Assembly: GCA_963676865.2 (NCBI GenBank)
Contig: CAXXSS010000001.1
Span: forward strand, 3,286,001-3,350,000
Length of the DNA stretch: 64,000 nt
From: JAAYUD01 sp963676865
GTDB lineage: Bacteria > Bacteroidota > Bacteroidia > Bacteroidales > Bacteroidaceae
Reading direction: 5' to 3'
Positions 17,708 through 26,489 of the stretch are shown piece after piece. Under the pieces are notes generated by a model. That model was not told the DNA's origin. It saw only the letters and a list, made by a program, of their open reading frames with translations, and made no database searches. The position numbers and the translations under genes were made by a program. Each line of letters opens with the position of its first letter. The stretch's first letter is position 1.

Positions 17708-19402
17708 TTACAACGCCACACGGAAGCCGCCAGCGACATACGAAAACGCATACGCGGGCGAGTAATACGCAGTGCAAAAGCGAAGGGCACAAAGCCCATA
17801 AGTCGCAAGCCCACCGAAAAAGACACCTCGACGAGACCTTTTTCCCGACGTAGTAGATCCCATATACACGTATGAACATTCAGCCGTATGCAGACTAGCA
17901 GATGAACCAAGCGTTTTTGGAATCATGGAATTATCATACATCTGACGGATATAATTACTTACATTTCCACCTGCATTCGGTTGAATTCCGATCAAATCAT
18001 ATACTTTTTCAAACGCAAATGTTTCTCCCGAATTTTTATCAGCTGCATCCATATCAGTGGTCATCTTGCTGATATCTGATGTCTGATAAAAGGTATATTG
18101 ATTATTCAAACTAACGGTGTTATCGCAGACAGCGTCAATTCCAGATACCCATTTCCATATATTTCCCCAGCCAGCAATCTTACCTTTTACAATCGCTTGT
18201 TCAAAGCAATAGTCAATTACAATGTTAGTGACAGCGGCATTATTAGTTTTATCCCACCCAGAAAAAGACATGGTTACTAGCTTACGCACTTTAGCTGTCA
18301 TCTCTCCTGTACTAATATTCTTATGCCCAGGTACATTAACATAATTATACGTGCTGCCATCGTAAGTAAAGTTGGTATTTTCCGCTATCGAATTAGCCTT
18401 AGCGTAGCTCAATGCGAGCTGCATTTCGAACATCTTTAAAAGCGGTCTATATTGGTTTAATATGTTCCAAAACATCTGTGCAGAATCCGTGCTTAATGTG
18501 CAGAACCGAGTAGATCCCATGCTATAATATGTTTGAGATCCGTTTACCTCCGTAACCCTTACGCCCGTTTGAGTACCCCATGTGGATACCGTTGGATTTG
18601 AATCATTAGAAGAAATACAACCGCCCAGAACAGATGCGGAATGCAAATCTTTAGTTCTGAACTTGATGCATAACAAAGTAAACCAAACGCTTAAATCGAA
18701 TTGAAAACTATTTGCATAAGGAGTATTTTTTGTCGTGTCTGCATTCTTTGATCGTGCGTAAGATTCATATTGAAATCTTGACAAGCCAGACGTAGGGCAT
18801 CCTTTCCCATCCGAAATATAAGATAGTCCGCCAAGTCCTGCGGATCCTGAACCGGCAAGCGTATTATCCCTAATAGACCTCTGCATGCCAGATTTAATGA
18901 CTGAAAAATCAACGCATACCGCATTAGCGGGTATAAGAACAGCCGTATCACCATCATAACTGAATTGTGTATCACAAATCATTCGGCGCTCTAAAGTTGC
19001 ATGTGTCCCGCCGAGAATGGCATAAAAAGGTGATGGATTGACAAGCATAATATCAGCATTATCATCCGTAACCGTAGTACCATCGATTATAATACCAGAA
19101 TCCGTACCATCCTCCATTAATAGCCAGTTCGTTTGATTAAGATATTTAATCGTTTTATCTGGATAAACTTTTGCCACTTTCAGACGATCCCAAATATAAT
19201 TATTTGCCTGATAACCTGTATCACCTATCCATCGCGCCGGCACCGGATCTAACTGGCCTTTCGTAAATTCAACCCCAAAAGCCCTCGAGTTACTTTTTTC
19301 AAGTTCAGCAACTCGCGAAGAAAGCGCATTATCACCCGCATCGACGTAAGCTTTAGTAACAGCCACACCGGGATTAGTCAATGACATATTAAGATCATTC
19401 AT
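17708..19402 (-). CDS. Tail-fibre tip / adhesin, main DGR target
   Basis: 564 aa. The N-terminus (KAYVDAGDNALSSRVAEL) looks like a trimeric fibre attachment coil, the middle is a large beta-rich region, and the last 40 residues carry the variable repeat: RGVFFGGLATYGLCALRF to AGGFRVAL. The arrangement (RG..GG...GFR at the extreme C-terminus) fits the C-type-lectin-like fold of DGR-diversified receptor binders. The template would give asparagine at many of the varied positions; here they are Leu, Thr, Tyr, Ala and Phe. It is the last gene of the late tail operon, 12 bp after 19415-20185, and should bind the host surface. Confidence 0.92.
   Translation of the reverse strand: MNDLNMSLTNPGVAVTKAYVDAGDNALSSRVAELEKSNSRAFGVEFTKGQLDPVPARWIGDTGYQANNYIWDRLKVAKVYPDKTIKYLNQTNWLLMEDGTDSGIIIDGTTVTDDNADIMLVNPSPFYAILGGTHATLERRMICDTQFSYDGDTAVLIPANAVCVDFSVIKSGMQRSIRDNTLAGSGSAGLGGLSYISDGKGCPTSGLSRFQYESYARSKNADTTKNTPYANSFQFDLSVWFTLLCIKFRTKDLHSASVLGGCISSNDSNPTVSTWGTQTGVRVTEVNGSQTYYSMGSTRFCTLSTDSAQMFWNILNQYRPLLKMFEMQLALSYAKANSIAENTNFTYDGSTYNYVNVPGHKNISTGEMTAKVRKLVTMSFSGWDKTNNAAVTNIVIDYCFEQAIVKGKIAGWGNIWKWVSGIDAVCDNTVSLNNQYTFYQTSDISKMTTDMDAADKNSGETFAFEKVYDLIGIQPNAGGNVSNYIRQMYDNSMIPKTLGSSASLHTAECSYVYMGSTTSGKRSRRGVFFGGLATYGLCALRFCTAYYSPAYAFSYVAGGFRVAL
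17716..17829 (-). other. DGR variable repeat VR1
   Basis: Matches the TR at a constant offset of 204 bp. About 24 of 32 template adenines are changed, nothing else. It encodes the C-terminal residues of the fibre up to the stop codon region. Confidence 0.95.
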
Positions 19403-19414
19403 ATCGATTCCTCC

Positions 19415-20185
19415 TTATGATAAAATGGTTACCTGTGTAGGCTTAACAGTAAATTTAAGCTTAATGAAGCCACCTCCTACACCTCCTGAAATATTAAATA
19501 CATCTCCGGGAGACTTTACGGTTTCTGCAAATCCTGCGATATCCGAGAAAGTTCCATCTCCAGTGTTACTTCGCATCACGGATACCACCGTGTCTGAAGC
19601 ATTAGTTATTTGCACCTGGGCATTACCAAGTAATAATTGGATCGCCGGACTTATCCAATACGCGCCAGATTGCACAAAACCAGCAGCGTTTATTGTTTTT
19701 AAAGTTGCCATAAAAATATCTTTTAAGTTATATAATTCGAAATTACCTGTGGACGCATTAAATCTATATACCTGTCCATCCGCACCCGGAGTACCCGTCA
19801 GTTTATATGTCTTAGCTATATTATCCGCCGAAATATGACGAAAGAACGGAATACCTTTTGCATCGATACCTATTTCACCTATTTGGTCATCTTCAGCTAT
19901 TATTTTCAAACATACATTTTCAGATCCGGGAACAGAATTAGATATAATGAGCGATTCATTTATCTTATTAATAGAATTTTGTAACGCTACTATTAATTTA
20001 GTCACGGAATCCTGCGACATGACCTTATTTATATCAGTCCCAGAAGTCTGTGAAAGCGTTTCAGTCGTTAACACCAACTCCAACAAATCAAGAAATAATT
20101 GACCAATAAGGGTATGCGTGTTACCCCCAACAAGCGATTGACTTTTAATCTGATTAGCCGTTTCCTTTAAATTTAATAATGCCAT
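19415..20185 (-). CDS. Tail-fibre shaft / collar protein
   Basis: 256 aa. The helical N-terminus is followed by a short collagen-like Gly-rich joint (GTPGADGQVY) and a beta-rich C-terminus (NISGGVGGGFIKLKFTVKP). It lies between baseplate genes and the diversified fibre, spaced 12-15 bp from its neighbours, so it probably links the fibre tip to the baseplate. No enzymatic motif. No variable repeat is present in this gene. Confidence 0.75.
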   Translation of the reverse strand: MALLNLKETANQIKSQSLVGGNTHTLIGQLFLDLLELVLTTETLSQTSGTDINKVMSQDSVTKLIVALQNSINKINESLIISNSVPGSENVCLKIIAEDDQIGEIGIDAKGIPFFRHISADNIAKTYKLTGTPGADGQVYRFNASTGNFELYNLKDIFMATLKTINAAGFVQSGAYWISPAIQLLLGNAQVQITNASDTVVSVMRSNTGDGTFSDIAGFAETVKSPGDVFNISGGVGGGFIKLKFTVKPTQVTILS

Positions 20186-20200
20186 ATCTTTTTATTTTAA

Positions 20201-20470
20201 TTATGCCCCTATCGGACATGATGTCGTATTCTGTACATAGGCCGCAGTAATATCAACTGTTAATCCTACTTCATTGCTTTCGACGTAAGCTTTAAAAGAA
20301 TTGAGCCTGGATGTGTAATCGCTGACGCTTAAAGATGCACATACAGACGATGTGATTGCCGCGAACGTAGAAAAGGCAGATAATAGGCTATATGTTCTCG
20401 TATATATTACGACTCCACCTACCGACTTTGTTATCACGAGCGATGTTGCCCGTTGCATTCCTGTATTCAT
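20201..20470 (-). CDS. Small tail protein of unknown role
   Basis: 89 aa, Ser/Thr/Val-rich, opening MNTGMQRATSLVITKSVGG and ending in QNTTSCPIGA. It shares one base with the stop of the upstream gene (20470), indicating translational coupling in the tail operon. Its position between the gpI-like protein and the fibre suggests a fibre connector. Confidence 0.65.
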   Translation of the reverse strand: MNTGMQRATSLVITKSVGGVVIYTRTYSLLSAFSTFAAITSSVCASLSVSDYTSRLNSFKAYVESNEVGLTVDITAAYVQNTTSCPIGA

Positions 20471-21204
20471 TAGTTCGTTATATTTGTTATTAAGTTATAA
20501 TCATAGTTGTCATCACTCTCAACAACGAGGTGCATATCTGTAATGAGATCTCCAGCTTCATATTCGACAGTCAATAGTTGTTCATCCGGATAACTCGTAT
20601 CATTACTATACGTAATAATGGTCGTATATGCATTCCCATACAAGCTATTCCTTATTCCAACTACAATTTGTATAGTTGCAGGCGAATAAGTTGGCTGTAC
20701 CGTTATCTCAAATTGATTGCCTTCATGGATAGAATTAGCAGTAATGGTGTTAAGACGTTTTCCTGCCTGCTCACAAATAAATCCGCCCCATGTTTGAGAC
20801 ATAATTTGCTGCTCACAAATAAATCCGCCCCATGTTTGGGTATAAACTACAGCAGCATTATTTAGAGAAAACGACTTTCCTGCCTGCTTATATTTGTTGA
20901 CGAGAGCGACTAGTTGCCTTTCTTTATCAAGCTGTTGGCTTGACACTTTAACAATAAAGTCGTTTGGCAAACCGGTATCTTCAACGATATCGACGTCTAA
21001 TCCTAATTGGTCATGTATCATTCTTTTCAGCATGCATGTCTGCGGAGTCCCGGCTTGATTAATAATTTGTTCATGTTTAAATGCCAAAAACAAATTATAC
21101 AATCTTACTAGAGGAGATATCAACACTCTAATAAGTGCGAATATTCTCACACGTCTCATACAATGAGGTAGATAGGATAATATTAAAACATCAAAATCAA
21201 TCAT
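20470..21204 (-). CDS. Baseplate-to-fibre protein (gp48/gpI position) with an internal duplication
   Basis: 244 aa following the J-like gene with a 4-bp overlap, the place of Mu gp48 or P2 gpI. The N-terminal half is helical and the C-terminal half beta-rich (FEITVQPTYSPATIQIVVG). Residues near 115-140 contain a tandem copy of QTWGGFICEQ (14-residue period) caused by a 42-bp duplication at 20767-20838. The duplication keeps the frame, so the protein is probably functional. Confidence 0.7.
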   Translation of the reverse strand: MIDFDVLILSYLPHCMRRVRIFALIRVLISPLVRLYNLFLAFKHEQIINQAGTPQTCMLKRMIHDQLGLDVDIVEDTGLPNDFIVKVSSQQLDKERQLVALVNKYKQAGKSFSLNNAAVVYTQTWGGFICEQQIMSQTWGGFICEQAGKRLNTITANSIHEGNQFEITVQPTYSPATIQIVVGIRNSLYGNAYTTIITYSNDTSYPDEQLLTVEYEAGDLITDMHLVVESDDNYDYNLITNITN

Positions 21205-22043
21205 TCGTCAAGCAGATAAGTTAATGTTGTATGAGCACTATCGAGCAAAAAAGCGCCTGAAACAGCCTCTATTTTGCGTCTGTTAGTATCAGAAGTCGCA
21301 TTCCAGTAGGTTGATGTAAGCTGAACATCTTTTACTCCATCAACAGCCTGTATAGCATCAATTAATGATGATGCATAAAATACCCCTCCATATTTGATGC
21401 CGTCCAAATAACTAGAAATAGCTAATTCAACAGGTTTCGTGCCGTCTGATATTTTAATGCCCGAAGAATTAAGTATAAGCGGATCATAATAGATGTTCGC
21501 AACAACTCCTAACGCATCCGGATTTTGTGACACAAATAACAGATGCGTTCCAGCCGCTGCTATTTCAGTAATATAAGCTTCGAAAGCCGTTTTTTGATCT
21601 GTTGTCAATGCAAGTTTTCCAACGCCAGAATAATAGATCTTAAGTTTTGTCACGCCGCCGTCCAAAATCTGCCTAACAGCTACATATTTAACGATCTGTT
21701 TAGTTGCGTCAATGTTAGCGTAATTAAATGTATATGCGGACGAATCAAAGATAATATTATCTCCATACTGAAAAGCCAGCGCTTTATCATGGTACCACGG
21801 AATAGACAACACAACGGCATTAGATATGCGGTTAGTGATATCTACCGAAAAAGCATCAAAGATCGATTCGAGTAATAAAACCGCCGAGGTGAAAATATAG
21901 ATTAATATGCGCTCGATCGAGACGACGGAAAATTTGTCGTCAAATAAATCTGTTTCGGAAAATCCATACATCGACCGCAAAGTCGCGTCCGACATAAATT
22001 CAGATTTAATTGCATTAGCTATTTCTTCCCTAGTTCTTGCCAT
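21201..22043 (-). CDS. Baseplate J-like protein
   Basis: 280 aa. The start MARTREEIANAIKSEFMSD resembles J-type baseplate wedge proteins, and the long region with NPDALGVVANIYYDP and SSLIDAIQAVDGVKDVQLT fits their C-terminal domain. It should form the wedge ring linking hub and fibres. It overlaps the next gene by 4 bp and starts 2 bp after the LysM-like gene. Confidence 0.82.
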   Translation of the reverse strand: MARTREEIANAIKSEFMSDATLRSMYGFSETDLFDDKFSVVSIERILIYIFTSAVLLLESIFDAFSVDITNRISNAVVLSIPWYHDKALAFQYGDNIIFDSSAYTFNYANIDATKQIVKYVAVRQILDGGVTKLKIYYSGVGKLALTTDQKTAFEAYITEIAAAGTHLLFVSQNPDALGVVANIYYDPLILNSSGIKISDGTKPVELAISSYLDGIKYGGVFYASSLIDAIQAVDGVKDVQLTSTYWNATSDTNRRKIEAVSGAFLLDSAHTTLTYLLDE

Positions 22044-22045
22044 AA

Positions 22046-22321
22046 TTAATTGAATGTTTGATCAAATGTTTCATCGAAAGTCCTATTATTAATATCTATT
22101 ATAAAGTCGGTAACAGGTACTATTTTATTATTAGCGTAAAAAGCGACTACATGCGGATCTATCACATTTTCCGCATAATAATCTAATTCAGTACCTGTAG
22201 CAGGATGATCGGTAACGGACAGGCCGTTATCAGCCGCCAATGCAACTACGGCATCCGCACTGCCATATACCTGCATCGCTACATCCGTAAGAGACTGTCC
22301 TTTTCCGACCACTACTTTCAT
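22046..22321 (-). CDS. LysM-like tail protein X
   Basis: 91 aa. MKVVVGKGQSLTDVAMQVYG is a LysM-type start, as in tail protein X of P2-like and Mu-like phages, thought to help assemble the tail hub or bind peptidoglycan. The C-terminus repeats a TFDETFDQTF motif. It overlaps the upstream spanin-like gene by 4 bp, an unusual place because X normally lies beside U and D. Confidence 0.78.
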   Translation of the reverse strand: MKVVVGKGQSLTDVAMQVYGSADAVVALAADNGLSVTDHPATGTELDYYAENVIDPHVVAFYANNKIVPVTDFIIDINNRTFDETFDQTFN

Positions 22322-22887
22322 TTTATTTGCTTTTTAAAATAATCTTTTATCCACCCAAAAACACCATTTGAATAGCATTTGAACACGATATAAATGATGA
22401 TCAGAACGTATAATATCATGCCCGAATAATAGAAAAAGTTTTCAAGCCATTTTTGCTTGACGATTACCGTCTTATCAACAGTCGTTTGGTGATTATCAAT
22501 AGAAGATTGATGACTGGTAGAATCACTTTTCGCTATCGTAGTGTTATTGATCATCCGTTTGACCGGCAACGACGCCGTGTCTTTATTATATAACGAATGA
22601 TGTAGCATACCGATATTATCAACGAACGCATCACTGATAGCTAAGGATGTGTATAGATGCGATCGTTGGATTTTTACCGGCGTAATAGAGGTACTATGTT
22701 CAACAGGCAACTTTATCTTTTGCATCGAATCGATAACTTGTTGCTTAATCTTTTCAATGTAGACATGGTTATCTTGATGCTGTATAACAGCAACCGAATC
22801 TTTTGTTGATACAACCGATTCCGAAACGCGTCTATTACATCCTATCAAGACGAGTAATATCCCTATTAGCAATAATAACTTTTTCAT
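22318..22887 (-). CDS. Spanin candidate with lipobox and C-terminal membrane helix
   Basis: 189 aa. The N-terminal signal ends in LLVLIGC, a lipobox that would anchor the protein to the outer membrane. A hydrophilic periplasmic stretch follows, then a C-terminal transmembrane segment near 153-173 (MILYVLIIIYIVFKCY) and a short basic tail. One protein with both anchors is the layout of unimolecular spanins such as T1 gp11, which fuse the two membranes during lysis. It overlaps the holin gene by 4 bp, completing an endolysin-holin-spanin set. Confidence 0.7.
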   Translation of the reverse strand: MKKLLLLIGILLVLIGCNRRVSESVVSTKDSVAVIQHQDNHVYIEKIKQQVIDSMQKIKLPVEHSTSITPVKIQRSHLYTSLAISDAFVDNIGMLHHSLYNKDTASLPVKRMINNTTIAKSDSTSHQSSIDNHQTTVDKTVIVKQKWLENFFYYSGMILYVLIIIYIVFKCYSNGVFGWIKDYFKKQIK

Positions 22888-23495
22888 GATTGCGGATTAT
22901 TATCGGACGCACTCACAGGCGCATCTCCAGGTATTTGATCGGACGCTCCGGATGCATTATCAATAGTCGTTTTTACTCCATCCGTCGCTATTGTTTTTTT
23001 CTGATCGAAATAAGCCTTCAGTTCCGGTAATTTATCTTTTATTTTGATGGATAACGTGTAGTATATTATCGTTATATAAATGTTGTCAGGCAGCCATCTA
23101 TGCATATTTTCGAAGATACTTAATACTTCGATAGCCGCAGCGATTATTATTTCCCATTTCAGCATTTGCAGGAAGAATCCTTTCGTCGATATCATTTCAT
23201 CGGGCGATATCATCCGGGCAAATATAGTCAGTAATACACCCAAAAAAGCGGTACCTATAAACACGGCCAAATATACCAGCCACTTATTGAAACATTTTCG
23301 CGCGCGTCCGGAATCAAATCCGACACCTTCTTTCTTACTTGCTTTCACGCCCGTGAAGAAATCAACAGTCGTAGTTACCGCGAAGATAATCATCGCTATC
23401 AAAATAGGCACGATGCTCGACGCGCATCCCTGTATGAGGGAAGAGACGAAGGCTATGACAGCCATCCAAATCGATTGAACATTTTTATTTTCCAT
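22884..23495 (-). CDS. Phage holin family protein
   Basis: 203 aa with three to four hydrophobic segments in the first 145 residues and the hallmark TTVDFFTGVKASKK loop of the toxin-secretion/phage-lysis holin family. The C-terminal 50 residues are hydrophilic. It lies 19 bp after the lysozyme gene. It should open the inner membrane at the end of infection. Confidence 0.87.
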   Translation of the reverse strand: MENKNVQSIWMAVIAFVSSLIQGCASSIVPILIAMIIFAVTTTVDFFTGVKASKKEGVGFDSGRARKCFNKWLVYLAVFIGTAFLGVLLTIFARMISPDEMISTKGFFLQMLKWEIIIAAAIEVLSIFENMHRWLPDNIYITIIYYTLSIKIKDKLPELKAYFDQKKTIATDGVKTTIDNASGASDQIPGDAPVSASDNNPQS

Positions 23496-23514
23496 TTTAT
23501 TTAATTATTAATTG

Positions 23515-24015
23515 TTATTTCTCAAAAAATAGGTCCGCTTCCGCCTGGCGTCTGAAAACTAAACCAGGCAATTTCTTCCCGTCGGAATAAACCCATTGCG
23601 AAAAGTCCTTTCTTATCTTTTCTTCAGCAGCTTTCTTTTTGATATCGGCAAGCAATGTGCTTTTAATAAAAGAAGATATGCCGATGTTATATACAAAGCT
23701 TACCAAAGCATCAAATTGATTTTGCGACAAATTAAGTTTTAAGCGATTAATGGCCGTTTCGCGCCAAGTAAGATCCTTGGCCAATAGATTACATGCCTGG
23801 CTTTCATTCTTAACCATACTATTTTTATATGCCAACGCTTTGCCTGCGACGCCTTTTATTTTTTGTCCGTTCTGATCTAATATGGCATGACCATATCCTT
23901 CAGTCCAATATCCCGCAGGACACATTTTAGGTTGCAGCCCAATTCGGCTAAGATCTCCATCATGAAGAGATTCATAATGTTTGATCAGTATTATTCCATT
24001 TTCGCTTGTTATCAT
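23515..24015 (-). CDS. GH24 lysozyme (endolysin)
   Basis: 166 aa, a T4-type lysozyme that cuts the MurNAc-GlcNAc bond. The catalytic Glu is in IKHYESLHDGD, followed by GYWTEGYGHAI, the GYGH-type substrate-binding turn, and later NQFDALVSFVYNIG, the family's second signature. There is no signal peptide, so release depends on the holin encoded next. Length fits the family. Confidence 0.93.
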   Translation of the reverse strand: MITSENGIILIKHYESLHDGDLSRIGLQPKMCPAGYWTEGYGHAILDQNGQKIKGVAGKALAYKNSMVKNESQACNLLAKDLTWRETAINRLKLNLSQNQFDALVSFVYNIGISSFIKSTLLADIKKKAAEEKIRKDFSQWVYSDGKKLPGLVFRRQAEADLFFEK

Positions 24016-24025
24016 CTCTATATTT

Positions 24026-24328
24026 TTAATATCCGGACTTAATCGTTATTCCGGATGTCGTTATTATTACCTTATCTACAGATTGCTCATCCAACTCCAT
24101 ATTTTCACGTATTTTTGTTCTCCACAAAATTGGGTTTTCGTCATTAAGCATGTCTTCAATCCCAACCCCGATGACGGGATTTTCTTTTATCTCTCCCGGA
24201 CGAGCAGTTAGTATGACAGCTTGATTTTGTGATAAGATATCACCAACCGATAGACCGGTTATCTTACCGTCAGATAGCGTCTTAATATTAACCGCTAAAT
24301 CATATTCCGCTGTTTGTATACCTATCAT
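24026..24328 (-). CDS. Baseplate wedge protein, gpW/gp25-like
   Basis: 100 aa with the GPW/gp25 pattern: an N-terminal beta region, LTARPGEIKENPVIGVG and a C-terminal beta pair (VDKVIITTSGITIKSG). It forms part of the baseplate wedge of contractile tails. It follows the V-like gene by 1 bp. Confidence 0.82.
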   Translation of the reverse strand: MIGIQTAEYDLAVNIKTLSDGKITGLSVGDILSQNQAVILTARPGEIKENPVIGVGIEDMLNDENPILWRTKIRENMELDEQSVDKVIITTSGITIKSGY

Positions 24329-24329
24329 A

Positions 24330-24833
24330 TCAATGCTTTATTTTGTCATCTTCAATGTTATTGAAAGATTCTTTATTAGTTATTTGCGCCAATCCCGCTT
24401 TTATTTTCGTAAGTAAAGCAGATCCTCCATCTCCGGCCGTAACTACTCCGGCGTTAATAGCACTAATTATTCCGTCGATGCGCGCAGTAACTTTAACCAG
24501 CTGCGTTTTCAACTCATTTATCTTGACCAATCCGCCAAGCGCGCCACCATTTATACTAATCGTCTCAATTTCATCGTAGGAAAGAATCACGAGTTCATCC
24601 AAATTACCTGTTAAACTTCCAACTATCACCGTAGTCCCCAGCTTAGGTACGATCAGCATTTCATTCTCATTATCCGTTGTAGACGCCCTTAATCGGACAT
24701 CACTAATCTCTATATCGTCAACGATCACAGTGCAGGTATTTCCGTCAACATTGCCCATTTTGCCTTGCATAATAGTCATTACTTGCGGATTAACGCCTTT
24801 CAATACGTCTGCTAATCGTCTATATGTATCCAT
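24330..24833 (-). CDS. Baseplate assembly protein V-like (spike)
   Basis: 167 aa. An OB-fold-like beta region (TVIVDDIEISDVRL, MLIVPKLGTTVIVGSLTGN) is followed by the conserved SYDEIETISING and a C-terminal helical stretch. In Mu and P2 the V protein forms the membrane-piercing spike under the tail tube. It lies 1 bp from both neighbours. Confidence 0.78.
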   Translation of the reverse strand: MDTYRRLADVLKGVNPQVMTIMQGKMGNVDGNTCTVIVDDIEISDVRLRASTTDNENEMLIVPKLGTTVIVGSLTGNLDELVILSYDEIETISINGGALGGLVKINELKTQLVKVTARIDGIISAINAGVVTAGDGGSALLTKIKAGLAQITNKESFNNIEDDKIKH

Positions 24834-24834
24834 C

Positions 24835-25788
24835 TTAACTCAATTTTATGCCTAATTCAACTTTTCTAACTCCGCCATTGGATCCAAATTCGGTCGTTAC
24901 GGCATTGATATAATATTTCCCATCTTTTTCGGGATAATCGGAGTCATGCACTACGGCACTATCTCCAGCCGAAGCCATCGGAACGAGCCAAGTATCAAAA
25001 CTCCCCTCATATCCGTCATAGCTCAATCTTTTCGCCTCTATCTCTCCACGCCTTTTCATCGAATCAAGATCCGATGTAGCGCATGTAATTTCTTTTTTAT
25101 CACCTCCGGTAGTTCCTGTTTCAACCTTTCGTACAGTTCCGTCCGGCATGATCGCTTTAACGACTACCCGCACTTTTCGATCGGCTGATGTGCGATATTT
25201 TAGATCGCTTTTTTCAATGTTCTTGGCAAAGTCATAGTACCTATTTTTGCCTATCTTTTCGGCAGGCGCATGTACCTGCAATGTATTATTCTTAATATAA
25301 ATATCAGCCCCGCATTCCTCCTGCACTTTTTTTAGCACATCATAACCGGTAGCCGCACGGATGGTAAACTTCGTATATAGCCAAGAATACGAGCAGTTGA
25401 TCGCATAATTAAGCCCGCATCCACTTACTATCTTTTGAAGCAACTGAAGCAATGTAATCTTTTTATAGAATGCATTAGGAAGATCTTTTCGAAAGAGGAA
25501 CAAGTCATCTTCACATTCCAGCGTTATACTTCCATCATCAGTGCGTATGGCCTGTACCCATCCCTTGAATTCTTCAGCTATTCCATACTCTTTGTATCCA
25601 AACTGTATATCTATCTTATCCCCTCGATGTATCTTATCTTCGACCGATAACGCCTTATTATATTCAGCGCCAGGAAGGACGATAGTCGCCGTATCTGCGA
25701 GCAACTCTACACTGCTATGAATAGTTGCTTTCTCCAGCATACCTATCTTATAGTTTCCTACCTTTATGTCGTGAACCATTTCGAGCAT
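24835..25788 (-). CDS. Baseplate hub / late control D-like protein
   Basis: 317 aa. The order of beta domains and motifs such as DKIHRGDKIDIQFGYK, GCGLNYAINCSYSW and KEITCATSDLDSMKRRGEIE fits the gpD/Mu gp44 hub family, which caps the tail tube and carries the spike. Spaced 1 bp from its neighbours. Confidence 0.8.
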   Translation of the reverse strand: MLEMVHDIKVGNYKIGMLEKATIHSSVELLADTATIVLPGAEYNKALSVEDKIHRGDKIDIQFGYKEYGIAEEFKGWVQAIRTDDGSITLECEDDLFLFRKDLPNAFYKKITLLQLLQKIVSGCGLNYAINCSYSWLYTKFTIRAATGYDVLKKVQEECGADIYIKNNTLQVHAPAEKIGKNRYYDFAKNIEKSDLKYRTSADRKVRVVVKAIMPDGTVRKVETGTTGGDKKEITCATSDLDSMKRRGEIEAKRLSYDGYEGSFDTWLVPMASAGDSAVVHDSDYPEKDGKYYINAVTTEFGSNGGVRKVELGIKLS

Positions 25789-25789
25789 A

Positions 25790-26416
25790 TCATGATTTTT
25801 TTAAGTCATCACCGGTTAATAATAACTTATATACGTCATCGCTACTCGCTTTGATAGAATAGCTTTGATTGTTTACTCCGGGTGTAAATGGAAAGTCGTA
25901 TTCTTCAATTGCAATCTTATTGATGCTGAAGATCTCGAGCAAAGGACAAAGTACGGAAAGACTGGCAGATTCAACCAGTTCGCGCAATTTGCGCACATCA
26001 TTTTCAGGATATTTATTGGCGACCGTATTGATAAATATTCCATCAACATTGACATCATAATCACTTTGCGACCATCTTTCTTTAACCGTTCCTCTCACTT
26101 TTCCTTTTGACACATTCCTTTTGACTACAACATTTTTACCGACAAGCGATATCGTTGGCTCAAGTGGAAGCGTCCAATAAGCACTATCCGGATCAGAAGC
26201 TTTTTTTATTTGCAAAGGCATCGTCATCGGAACTCCCAGCGAATTAGTAATAATCGCATCTGTCAATTCTTCATCCGTCTTTGCAGCGATGTCCAATCCA
26301 GAAATATTTGGCGCAGGAGTAAATCTATATCTATCAGCCAATAAATAAGGTGGGAAAACTGCACCCAAAGTTCTTATATATAGATTTTCAAGTATGAATC
26401 TTGTTATCGTGCTCAT
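25790..26416 (-). CDS. Tail protein at the gpU position (DUF6046-like)
   Basis: 208 aa between tape measure and hub, where other phages encode U. Contains ADRYRFTPAPNISGLD and VKRNVSKGKVRGTVKERW, which I associate with the Bacteroidetes DUF6046 family of DNA-circularisation or tail proteins. The exact family is from memory. Confidence 0.65.
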   Translation of the reverse strand: MSTITRFILENLYIRTLGAVFPPYLLADRYRFTPAPNISGLDIAAKTDEELTDAIITNSLGVPMTMPLQIKKASDPDSAYWTLPLEPTISLVGKNVVVKRNVSKGKVRGTVKERWSQSDYDVNVDGIFINTVANKYPENDVRKLRELVESASLSVLCPLLEIFSINKIAIEEYDFPFTPGVNNQSYSIKASSDDVYKLLLTGDDLKKS

Positions 26417-26489
26417 CGTGCCGAAGATGTTGCGATCTCGATCGCTCGAGTCATTGATTCTACTACCATCGCTTCAAAGTCGCGAGTAT

